A stretch of DNA of 64,000 nt from Caldilineaceae bacterium (lineage in GTDB: Bacteria > Chloroflexota > Anaerolineae > Caldilineales > Caldilineaceae), in assembly GCA_022823185.1 (NCBI GenBank), contig JAJDXQ010000016.1:124001-188000 (forward strand). Reading direction: 5' to 3'. Positions 28,117 to 35,756 of this stretch are shown here, in pieces; within the stretch, counting starts at the first letter, position 1, and every line of letters starts with the position of its first letter. The notes below the pieces were generated by a model. It was not told the DNA's origin. It saw only the letters and a list, made by a program, of their open reading frames with translations, and searched no databases. The position numbers and the translations under genes were made by a program.

Positions 28117-29643
28117 TCAACCGCCGTAACCGGCGACGTTTGTAATCACGGGCGACCAGGCGAACTCTTCGTCCAGGGGAAAGATGGGGCGGGTTACGTA
28201 GTTGTAGGGCAGCCGCGTGAAGTCCATATCGGAATATCCTGGGGTGAGGGCGAGGATTTCGCGCGGCGCGGCGTCGCGCAGCTCCGGCATCAGGTAGCCG
28301 AGTTTGACGACGACGACTTTGTGGTCGAGCGGTTCGACGCCGGCCTTGCGGAAGTCGTTCAACGTTGAAAAGAATGTGCGGCGGTCGGTTACGAGGACAA
28401 GCACGCCTCCCACGCGGACGGTGGCGATAGCGGCGTCACTCGAATCCGGTCCTGGCTGGTAGAGACGCTCGACTACGCCTGTGACCTCTTCTGGCGCGCC
28501 GTGCTGTGAGTCCAACTTGCCGCCGAGGCTGAGGGATACGGTTGCGCCGACGCCGGCTTCGAAGCAGATGCGTGCGGCCGCGTTATCGGGAATGCCGGCG
28601 ACGACCGCGTCGGGGACATTTTTGGCCAGCAGGCGCGAGAGGAAATGGGGCACATCACCAGGTGTGCCGGCGGTGGGGTTGTCTCCGGAATCGGCGATGA
28701 AGACGCAGCTTTCCCCGGCTGCCAGGGCGAGTTCGATGGCTTCATCGGCGGATTGGGCGACCTCCTGGTCGAAGGTGAAGTTATGGCGCTGGTCCCACAT
28801 GGCCTGCGCCAGCCTTCTGGCCTGGCGCCGAGCGTGGGGCAGATGGATGTCGTCTTCGGCGATGACGACGATGCTGCTGGAGGAGTACGCGGCGTCTGCC
28901 CAGCCGAATCCGACAAGGATTTCGGCGGTGAGGATACCGGGCTGCTGGCCGATTTCGACTGCAAGCTCCAGCAGGGACTTCATGGGCTCGACCTCGGTGG
29001 TGGCCTTTTCGCCGGGCAGTATCATGGGCACGCGGATAAATACGGGGCGGGGCCGGTGTCCGCCGCGGATGCAGTGGGCGAGCAGGGTCATCGCCCTTTC
29101 CAGCGTTTGGGGCGCGTCGCGGTGGGGGGCAGTGCGGTAGACTGTCCAGATATCGGTCTTGTTGGCGAACTCTTCGGTGAGGTTGCCGTGGAGGTCAAAC
29201 CTGGCGGAAATCAGGATGTCGTTCCCGGCTACAGCCCTGATGGCGCGCACAAGGTCAGTTTCGCCGCTCCAGATGTTTTCGACCAGGAGGGCGCCGTGCA
29301 GGATGAGGCAGATGCCATCCAGGGGGCCGGCCTGTTGGATGCCGTCGACGATCTCGTTTCTCAGGTCGAGGTAGACACTCTGTTCGACGGTTCCGGATGG
29401 GGCGAGGCCGTTGGCGTGCAGGATTGGCACGGGTTCAGCGCCCAGGTCGTCCATCATTTGGGTTAGTGAGGCGTATTTGGGCGCGACCATCGCCGCGGTG
29501 GCCGCACCGGCCGCGTAGGGGGAGAAACCAGATTCACCTTGCAGAATCTCCTGGCCGCGCCAGACCTTGAAATGCTCCAACGTTGTCGGCAGAGGGGAAG
29601 TGTTGAGGGCTTCATGGCTGATTCCGGCGATTGCGATGCGCAT
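28117..29643 (-). CDS. M81 family metallopeptidase (MlrC-like)
   Basis: 508 residues, the usual length of the microcystinase C (MlrC) family. The predicted zinc ligands are H116 in LILHGALLVE and D150/H152 in RFDLHGN, and the family signature YRTAPHRDAPQT follows. MRIAIAGISHE is the typical start. MlrC cleaves linearised microcystin in Sphingomonas, but many relatives sit next to ABC importers in bacteria that never meet microcystin, so a general peptide or amide hydrolase is safer. It is encoded between ABC operons 2 and 3 on the same strand; 222 bases separate it from the permease stop of operon 3. Confidence 0.9.
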   Translation of the reverse strand: MRIAIAGISHEALNTSPLPTTLEHFKVWRGQEILQGESGFSPYAAGAATAAMVAPKYASLTQMMDDLGAEPVPILHANGLAPSGTVEQSVYLDLRNEIVDGIQQAGPLDGICLILHGALLVENIWSGETDLVRAIRAVAGNDILISARFDLHGNLTEEFANKTDIWTVYRTAPHRDAPQTLERAMTLLAHCIRGGHRPRPVFIRVPMILPGEKATTEVEPMKSLLELAVEIGQQPGILTAEILVGFGWADAAYSSSSIVVIAEDDIHLPHARRQARRLAQAMWDQRHNFTFDQEVAQSADEAIELALAAGESCVFIADSGDNPTAGTPGDVPHFLSRLLAKNVPDAVVAGIPDNAAARICFEAGVGATVSLSLGGKLDSQHGAPEEVTGVVERLYQPGPDSSDAAIATVRVGGVLVLVTDRRTFFSTLNDFRKAGVEPLDHKVVVVKLGYLMPELRDAAPREILALTPGYSDMDFTRLPYNYVTRPIFPLDEEFAWSPVITNVAGYGG

Positions 29644-29864
29644 TGAAATGATCTCCGGTTGAAGAAGGTTGCGGGAGAAACAGTTTGAGTCCAGTCAGCG
29701 GTTCAGGCCTCGGGTGAGCGTCTGCACCACAACGGAGACCTGTTCAGCATGCCCCGGCGAGGCGCTTTCAGTGAACTGGACACAAATGGTAGAAGCTCCG
29801 CTGGCTCGCGACGAAAGCGGGAACGCAGTACGATGACCGATCACGGCGGTGCAGGTTGGGAAGG

Positions 29865-30719
29865 CTACTTGACGGCGCCGCTGGTCATGCCCTGCACAAC
29901 CCATCTTTGGAAGAGGACGAATATGATCATGAGAGGGATGCTGGTGATCGTAGACAGAGCCATGATGGAGTTCCAGTCTCTGACGAACTGGCCGAAAAAG
30001 GCGGCCAACCCGATGGTGAGCGGCTGCGCATCGGGCGTGTCGGTCAAGGTCACAGCCAGGAGAAACTCGTTCCAGGCAAAGATAAAGGCGAAAGTGCCTG
30101 TGCCCACGATTCCAGGGACTGCCAGCGGGACCAGAATCTTCTGCAGGGCTTGCAGGCGGGTACAGCCATCGATCATGGCCGCTTCCTCGAGATCGACGGG
30201 GATGGCGTCCATGTACCGTTTCAAGAGCCAGATGCAGATGGGCAGGATGAAGGCAGAGTTTACGATGATCAGACCGAGGCGGGTGTCATAGAGGCCTGCG
30301 AGGTGCGCCAGGCGGAAGTAGGGAACGATCAGGGTAACTGTTGGCAGCATGAGCAGCGCCATGATGCCCAACAACATGATCCTTCCTCCCGCCATCTTGA
30401 ACCGAGAGAAGCCGTAGGCCGCCAGAAGGCCAAGAACGATGACGATGGCCAGCGTGGACAGGGCGATGATCGAGCTGTTGACGAAGTATCCCCGGTATAG
30501 CTCATTCTCGATGAGGGATGCCATGTACTCGAAGGTAAGCTGACTCGGATCCAGCTGCGGGGGATAGGTCAGCACCTCCTTGATCGGTCGCATGGCGGCA
30601 TTGATCATCCAGACCACCGGCGTCAGGATGACGATTGCTGACAGAGTTGTGAGTGTAACGACAAAGATCTGGTGAATCAGATAGCCGTGTTTGAATCTGA
30701 AATCAGAAGCTCGTTTCAC
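29865..30719 (-). CDS. Sugar ABC importer, permease (MalG-type, operon 3)
   Basis: 284 residues with six membrane helices; the first is in VTLTTLSAIVILTPVVWMI. The coupling loop reads EEAAMIDGCTRLQALQKILVP, close to the EAA consensus. GVSGAVK-type C-termini (here MTSGAVK) are common in MalG-type permeases. It overlaps the end of the MalF-type gene by 17 bases, which implies coupled translation. Confidence 0.93.
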   Translation of the reverse strand: MKRASDFRFKHGYLIHQIFVVTLTTLSAIVILTPVVWMINAAMRPIKEVLTYPPQLDPSQLTFEYMASLIENELYRGYFVNSSIIALSTLAIVIVLGLLAAYGFSRFKMAGGRIMLLGIMALLMLPTVTLIVPYFRLAHLAGLYDTRLGLIIVNSAFILPICIWLLKRYMDAIPVDLEEAAMIDGCTRLQALQKILVPLAVPGIVGTGTFAFIFAWNEFLLAVTLTDTPDAQPLTIGLAAFFGQFVRDWNSIMALSTITSIPLMIIFVLFQRWVVQGMTSGAVK

Positions 30720-31689
30720 CGGCTTCGTCTCCTTGGGACAAGACCCTCAGATAGAGAATGATGAGGATGGCAAGCATGATCAGCATGAGCGTGCTGACCG
30801 CCGCGCCGTACCCGAGATTGCCGTCGAGCAGGGCGGTCTTGTAGATGTAGTAGGCCACGGTCTCTGTGCTGCGGAGAGGACCGCCCCTTGTCAGCATCCG
30901 GATCAGGTCGACGTGGCCGACGGTCGTGATGATGTCGATGGTCGAGATCGCGATGAGGATGGGGCGCAGCTGGGGCAGGGTGACGTGCCAGAACCGTTTC
31001 CAGGCGTTTGCGCCGTCAACCTTGGCCGCTTCATAGATTTCGGCGGGGATGGCCTGCAGGCCGCCAAGGATGATGATCATGTAGAAGGGATAGGACTTCC
31101 AGGTATTGACCGCGACAACCGAAGCCATGGCCAGGCCCGGTTTGGCCAGAAACTCAATCGGCGCCTCCTGGCCCAGGAGGCCAACCCACATATAGTTAAG
31201 GAGACCGAATGGATGGTAGAGAAGTGTCCACATGAGGCCTGAGGATGCCGTGGAGAAGACCCAGGGGAGGATGAGCAGGCCGCGCATGAAGTTTCTCAGC
31301 GTTGTATTGAACCACTCTTCATTCAGGAGCAGAGCCAGTCCCATACCCATTGAAATGTGGAGGATGACGGAGGATACGGTGAAGGTGAGCACATTGCTCA
31401 GGCTGTTCCAGAACCAAGGGTCCTGCACAAGATTGGCATAGTGTCGAATGCCGACGAATCTGGGCACGCCCGCCTCAACGTCCACGAGGCTCATCTGAAT
31501 TGTGCGCAGAAGAGGGAAGATGCTTACAAAGAGGAAGAAGAGAATGGCCGGCCCCACGAAGTAGTAGCCGTTCATCTGGCGCCAAGGCAGCCGGCGCGGG
31601 CGGCCGGGCCCTGCTGCGGTTCTCTCGCCATTCATTGTCTCTTGCCCCGTTGCGGGGGCGGCAGCAGGGGCGGTCCCCTCGTCACGCAT
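30703..31689 (-). CDS. Sugar ABC importer, permease (MalF-type, operon 3)
   Basis: 328 residues if translation begins at the ATG at 31689. The frame stays open to 31830, but that extension would run through a strong hairpin (31745-31779), so I reject it; an ATG 16 codons further in is also possible. Six membrane helices follow a basic, proline-rich N-terminus. The coupling loop is YEAAKVDGANAWKRFWHVTLP. It belongs to the CUT1 class and works with the permease that overlaps its 3' end. Confidence 0.9.
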   Translation of the reverse strand: MRDEGTAPAAAPATGQETMNGERTAAGPGRPRRLPWRQMNGYYFVGPAILFFLFVSIFPLLRTIQMSLVDVEAGVPRFVGIRHYANLVQDPWFWNSLSNVLTFTVSSVILHISMGMGLALLLNEEWFNTTLRNFMRGLLILPWVFSTASSGLMWTLLYHPFGLLNYMWVGLLGQEAPIEFLAKPGLAMASVVAVNTWKSYPFYMIIILGGLQAIPAEIYEAAKVDGANAWKRFWHVTLPQLRPILIAISTIDIITTVGHVDLIRMLTRGGPLRSTETVAYYIYKTALLDGNLGYGAAVSTLMLIMLAILIILYLRVLSQGDEAGETSF

Positions 31690-31744
31690 TTGGATTCTCA
31701 CTGATTTTCGATCGAGATTTCGGGAACCGGATGGACGTAGCAGC

Positions 31745-31779
31745 GGGGCCTTGCAGTTCTTGAATGCCTGCAAGGCCCC
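31745..31779 (-). promoter_or_regulatory. Intercistronic hairpin between binding-protein and permease genes (operon 3)
   Basis: GGGGCCTTGCAG and CTGCAAGGCCCC form a perfect 12-base-pair stem with an 11-base loop. A second hairpin, 8 base pairs (CCGAACGG/CCGTTCGG, 31838-31857), lies just after the binding-protein stop. No T-run follows either stem. Confidence 0.75.
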
Positions 31780-31864
31780 GGACCCGTCGGCTGGTTCAGG
31801 CGCCGCGCCAGACAGGTCGTGCTCCGTCAACCCTCCGAACGGAGGCCCGTTCGGTCGTCAGTCG

Positions 31865-33175
31865 TTATTTGGCGGCGTCCAGCTCCGCCTGCCAGACGGC
31901 GGCAGCCTCATCCAGCGCTGTCTGCGCGTCTTTTTCACCGGCAAGCACCTGTTGGAAGGCCTGCTGGAAGGCATCGATCAGCTTTGAGGCTTCCGGCAGG
32001 GGAGCAAACAGAATATTGTTCTCAGGATCCTGGTTTGCGAAGGCGGGAACCTGGCTCAACATTGGATCGTCGGACTCTGCCAGCGAATCAACGGCGGCGT
32101 TTGTGGCCCACAACAGGCTGACCGTCTCGGTCATTTTGAGGGACACCTCATCCGAGTAGATGTACTTGAAGAACTCCCAGGCTTCTTCCTTGTGGGGGGA
32201 GTTGGCGGCGATGCCCATGCCGCTGCAGGCCCAGGAGTAGCCGCCGGTGTTGTGCGTCCAGGCGGGGGCGTAGGCCATGCGGATATCGGGATCGATCTGT
32301 TTGGCCTTCGTCCAGATGAAGGGGCCGTCGATGATCGCAGCGGTCTGGCCGCTGGCGACGAACTCGAGCATCAGGGCTTGATCTTCGCCGAAGGAGCCCG
32401 GCACGACCAGGTCCATGTCATAGAGCTCTTTCCACCAGTTCATTGCGGCGACGCCTTCGGGAGAGTTGAAGGCAACGTTGCCGTCGGCGTCAAGCATCTG
32501 GCCGCCCTCTTGGGCGAGGCGGAAGTTGAAGTAGCGCAACAGAAGGAAACCGCCGTCCTGCAGCGGCATACTCATGCCGTAGGCGTTCGAATCTTCGTCG
32601 CGCAGGGCTTGCAGGACCGCCACAAACTCATCCCAGTTGGTAGGCGGCTCGAGGCCTTTCTCTTCGAAGATGTCGACGTTGTAGGCGAACTGATAGGGGA
32701 TGAGATAGAGGCAGAGTCCTCTGGTTTCACCCAGCAGGTTCATGGGCGTTGTCGGCGTCAGTTTGGCGGCGAACTCCGGATCGTTTTCCAGCCAGGGGCC
32801 AAGATCTTCGATGAACCCCTGTTTGGTCAGGCCCGCAATCCAGGTCGACTCAGTGCCAAAGAGGTCGTAGGATTCGCTTCCCCCGGCCGCGGCGGCCTGA
32901 AGCTTGCCGGCCATTTCAGGCCAAGGGACGTCGACCACAGTCACCTTTATGTTGGGGTTTTGGGCTTCAAAGTCGGCGATCAGCTGTGCGTGGTTGTCGG
33001 GTCCCCATTCATTGACCCACCACTGGAGCCAGGTGATTTCAACGACTTCCTCCTCCATCGCGTCTCCGTCGGAGGCGGCCCCGGTCGCCGGCGCCGGCTG
33101 GGCTGCGCAAGCTGACAACATGAGGGCCAGCGTCAATAGAGCTGCCAATATTGAGAGTCGGGTACGCTTTTGCAT
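31865..33175 (-). CDS. Sugar ABC importer, substrate-binding lipoprotein (operon 3)
   Basis: 436 residues. A Sec-type lipoprotein signal (MQKRTRLSILAALLTL, then LSAC with C23) replaces the Tat signals of operons 1 and 2. The mature part is a family 1 binding protein: NPNIKVTVVDVPWPEM near the start, GQTAAIIDGPFIW in the cleft, and the C-terminal EEAWEFFKYIYSDE helix. It captures a sugar or glycoside for the two permeases downstream. The promoter at 33503-33532 leaves a leader of about 320 nt, which contains a possible LacI-type operator. Confidence 0.93.
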   Translation of the reverse strand: MQKRTRLSILAALLTLALMLSACAAQPAPATGAASDGDAMEEEVVEITWLQWWVNEWGPDNHAQLIADFEAQNPNIKVTVVDVPWPEMAGKLQAAAAGGSESYDLFGTESTWIAGLTKQGFIEDLGPWLENDPEFAAKLTPTTPMNLLGETRGLCLYLIPYQFAYNVDIFEEKGLEPPTNWDEFVAVLQALRDEDSNAYGMSMPLQDGGFLLLRYFNFRLAQEGGQMLDADGNVAFNSPEGVAAMNWWKELYDMDLVVPGSFGEDQALMLEFVASGQTAAIIDGPFIWTKAKQIDPDIRMAYAPAWTHNTGGYSWACSGMGIAANSPHKEEAWEFFKYIYSDEVSLKMTETVSLLWATNAAVDSLAESDDPMLSQVPAFANQDPENNILFAPLPEASKLIDAFQQAFQQVLAGEKDAQTALDEAAAVWQAELDAAK

Positions 33176-33437
33176 GGGTTTTCTCCTTGGGAATCCAGGA
33201 ACCGATAGTTGGTAACGATGTGGGCCCCGAAGCCGCGCCCGCTTGGCCGGGCTGGCAGGAGGCGGTTCGGGCGCCGCCGTCCCGCTTGCGGAAAATCTCG
33301 TCGCGTGGGGCAGGTTAGAGGGACCTCAAGGGCCGAGAGAGGTTCACGTGGAGCGCTTTGTCGGTTTCCGCCAGGGTTGCAGAAACGAGCCCCGACCAGG
33401 AAGCCTTTGCGCCCAGATGCCTGAAATCCCAGGCCTG

Positions 33438-33453
33438 GCTAAAGCGTTTAAGC
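33438..33453. promoter_or_regulatory. Possible LacI-family operator in the leader of ABC operon 3
   Basis: GCTAAAGCGTTTAAGC is a near-palindrome with a central CG, the form bound by LacI/GalR-type sugar repressors. It lies about 45-60 bases downstream of the predicted start point. No LacI gene is in the window. Recognised by eye only. Confidence 0.3.
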
Positions 33454-33502
33454 AAAGAACCCCAAGCGCTTGCGACTTTCCCAAAACGGTCGTACCTGCA
33501 TT

Positions 33503-33532
33503 TTTATACTATAACTGTGGGAGATGGGTCAA
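33503..33532 (-). promoter_or_regulatory. Promoter of sugar ABC operon 3
   Basis: On the minus strand TTGACC (33527-33532) and TATAAA (33503-33508) are 18 bases apart. Start point near 33496, about 320 nt before the ATG at 33175. Confidence 0.6.
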
Positions 33533-33583
33533 ACGGTTTTTTTTGGGTGTGTGCGGTCCAAAAAGGGGGTGAGCGGCGGGGAG

Positions 33584-33604
33584 AAGGGCAGGGGAACTGC
33601 GGGG
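33584..33604 (+). repeat. Dispersed intergenic repeat A, copy 2
   Basis: 21 bases identical to 9669-9689 except for one position. See copy 1. Confidence 0.45.
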
Positions 33605-33847
33605 ATTGTACAGGTGGGCGGTGGCGGCGGGGTTGGTTGTCGCCGGACTTCGGGGGCAGGATACCCGGCGGTGATTGTGTTCTGATTGCCAGTTCGATTG
33701 GACGGGATTTGTTGATTTTGGGCAGGGTCCAATAGAGTGGAACCGGGGGCCGCTCCAGCATGCTCCCGGTTTGAGTTTGGGATGAATCCCAGCGTGTTTG
33801 GTCGCGGCCGATGTCGTTGGATGACTGAAGAGAAGGAGGGACAGTAC

Positions 33848-34405
33848 GTGCCAAGGATCCAGTTCCAACCGGTGACGGAGGCGAGATTGCACGATCTGGC
33901 GCGTTTTTCGCAGTGCCATGGCAAGTTTCGGTACTGTTCGTGTATGCGGTGGCGGATGACGAGCTCAGAGTATCGCAGGTCGAGCAAGGCGGAGCGTGTT
34001 GAGGCCCTGACGGCGCTTGTGCGAGCCGGGACGCCGGTCGGCATTCTCGCCTATTGCGAGGGGATGCCGGTCGGGTGGTGTTCGATCGCGCCGCGCGAGA
34101 GCTATGCGGCGCTTGAGCGCTACCGGGCGCTGCCGCGAGTTGACGACGCGGCGGTCTGGTCGGTCGTTTGTCTGTTCGTCGACCGCCACTACCGGCGGCA
34201 AGGGTTGACGGGCCAGCTTCTGCGCGCTGCGGTGGACTATGCGCGTGCGCAGGGCGCGCCTGCCGTGGAAGGGTATCCCGTGGCGCCGGACGCGGCGTCG
34301 TACACCTACATGGGCACGCCTGAGACGTACCGACGCGCTGGGTTTGTGGACGTGACGCCTGCGGGACAGAATAGAATTGTGATGCGCTACACCTTTGAAG
34401 CATAG
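33848..34405 (+). CDS. GNAT family N-acetyltransferase
   Basis: 185 residues from the GTG at 33848. That start is set by AAGGAGGG (33833-33840) at 7 bases; ATG codons further upstream lack such a site. The acetyl-CoA-binding motif A is in CLFVDRHYRRQGLTGQLL, with the R-x-x-G-x-T/A pyrophosphate loop. The segments before it, HGKFRYCSCMRW and GMPVGWCSIAP, are typical of a GNAT subgroup seen in Actinobacteria and Chloroflexota with cysteines near the N-terminus. The YMGTPETYRRAGFVDV end matches. Acceptor unknown. Confidence 0.85.
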   Translation: MPRIQFQPVTEARLHDLARFSQCHGKFRYCSCMRWRMTSSEYRRSSKAERVEALTALVRAGTPVGILAYCEGMPVGWCSIAPRESYAALERYRALPRVDDAAVWSVVCLFVDRHYRRQGLTGQLLRAAVDYARAQGAPAVEGYPVAPDAASYTYMGTPETYRRAGFVDVTPAGQNRIVMRYTFEA

Positions 34406-34713
34406 CAACGACCAGTTTGTTGACTCAAAAATGTGCAGGTACAATTCTTTTCCGCGCAGAATCATTGGTCAGATTGGGAGAAGAACTGCGATCACAGGCG
34501 GCGACGCGCGGCGATTTCCGGTGTGCCTTCAGGACCTGCCCTCGAGGCAGACCGCATACATCGGGCGTCTGCCATACAGCAGCTGCCAACGCGCCGACCT
34601 GCACCTGGATTTTCGCATTCCCGCCCAAATGGTTGAATCGAAGAACGGATGCGCAGGCAACCCCTTAGGCATTTCAATCGGTCACCAGTTTACCCCACTA
34701 TGGAGCAGATTCC
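34406..34713. other. Intergenic region before the 2-hydroxyacid dehydrogenase
   Basis: 308 bases. A TACAAT (34440-34445) follows TTGACT by only 14 bases, or TTGTTG by 17, so a promoter here is possible but weak. No gene, hairpin with T-run or tRNA seen. Confidence 0.35.
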
Positions 34714-35700
34714 GTGAAGCTTTCTGAATTTACGCATATTTGGAGCGAAGCGCCTCAGCTTTCAGACGCTCTTTCCCTGCTGCCCGAGTCGGTGACGCGT
34801 TTGACAGCGGAGCCGGCCGACCCTGTGGGCAGCGCCAGGCCGGCGCAGGCGATTCTCGCGGCGGCAGCGATCGGCTACAATGACGAAGTTTTCGACCGGT
34901 TGCCCAATCTGCGGATACTGGTTCGCACGGGTATCGGCATCGACAACGTCGACCTTGCTGCCGCGACCCGGCATCGGGTCGTCTTTTGCAATACGCCGGA
35001 CGGGCCCACCGAATCGACGGCGGAGCACACTGTGGCCCTGATGCTGGCGGTGGCCAAGCAGGTCAAGCCGGGGATGGCGCAGCTGGCGGCGGGCGAATTT
35101 GCGCCCAGAGGGCTGCCGATGGGCACGGAGCTGATGGGCAAGACGCTGGGGCTGGTGGGGCTGGGGCGAATCGGCGGGCGGGTGGCCCATATTTGCGGGC
35201 GTGGCTTCGGTATGCGGGTGCTGGCGTTCGACCCGTATATCCCGGCTGAGCGGGCTGCTGAGGCCGGTGTGGAGCTTGCCGATTTGGACACGGTGATCGG
35301 GAGCGCTGACTTTCTGAGCATGCACGCGCCCTCGACGCCGGATACCTACCATCTGATGAACGGCGAGCGCTTTGCGCAGATGAAGCGGGGGGCTGTCCTG
35401 CTCAACCTGGCGCGGGGCCCGCTGGTCGACCCGGACGCGCTGCTGGACGCGCTGGATAGCGGCCATCTTCTTGGCGCGGGGTTGGACGTGTTCGACCCGG
35501 AACCGCCGCCGGTTTCTTCACGGCTGCGCACGCACCCGAAGGTGGTGGCGACCCCGCATTCGGCGACGACGACGCTGGAAGGCAGGGGGCGCATAGAGCA
35601 CATGGCGGTGACCGCCGTGCTCGACTTTTTCAACGGCCGGCAGCCGAAGGACATATGCAACCCGGACGTGCTGGAGCATGTAACGTTCGGCGGCGGTTGA
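34714..35700 (+). CDS. D-isomer-specific 2-hydroxyacid dehydrogenase
   Basis: 328 residues. Catalytic and binding landmarks of the phosphoglycerate-dehydrogenase-like family are present: RTGIGIDNVDLAAAT, the NAD loop GLVGLGRIGG, the arginine in NLARGPLVD, the glutamate in DVFDPEPPP and the catalytic histidine in TPHSATTT. It interconverts a 2-keto acid and a D-2-hydroxy acid with NAD(P)H. There is no ACT or ASB domain, so it is not a full SerA. Neighbouring aldolase and dehydratase genes make hydroxy-acid breakdown plausible. It is convergent with the FG-GAP protein. Confidence 0.9.
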   Translation: MKLSEFTHIWSEAPQLSDALSLLPESVTRLTAEPADPVGSARPAQAILAAAAIGYNDEVFDRLPNLRILVRTGIGIDNVDLAAATRHRVVFCNTPDGPTESTAEHTVALMLAVAKQVKPGMAQLAAGEFAPRGLPMGTELMGKTLGLVGLGRIGGRVAHICGRGFGMRVLAFDPYIPAERAAEAGVELADLDTVIGSADFLSMHAPSTPDTYHLMNGERFAQMKRGAVLLNLARGPLVDPDALLDALDSGHLLGAGLDVFDPEPPPVSSRLRTHPKVVATPHSATTTLEGRGRIEHMAVTAVLDFFNGRQPKDICNPDVLEHVTFGGG

Positions 35701-35756
35701 GCGGCTTCAGGCCGCGCCAGGGGGCTCCGGACGGGCGGTTTTTCGGCTGACCCCGA

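Larger units (their letters stand above)
33176..33847. other. Intergenic region between ABC operon 3 and the acetyltransferase
   Basis: 672 bases. It holds a minus-strand promoter (33503-33532), a possible operator (33438-33453), an eight-base T-run near 33540 and repeat A copy 2 (33584-33604). The frame of the acetyltransferase is open back to 33737 but lacks a ribosome site there. No other gene is supported. Confidence 0.5.

Noticed and set aside
33504..34403. 299-codon minus-strand frame
   Set aside because: Antisense to the acetyltransferase; S/T/P/R-rich composition without a family match.
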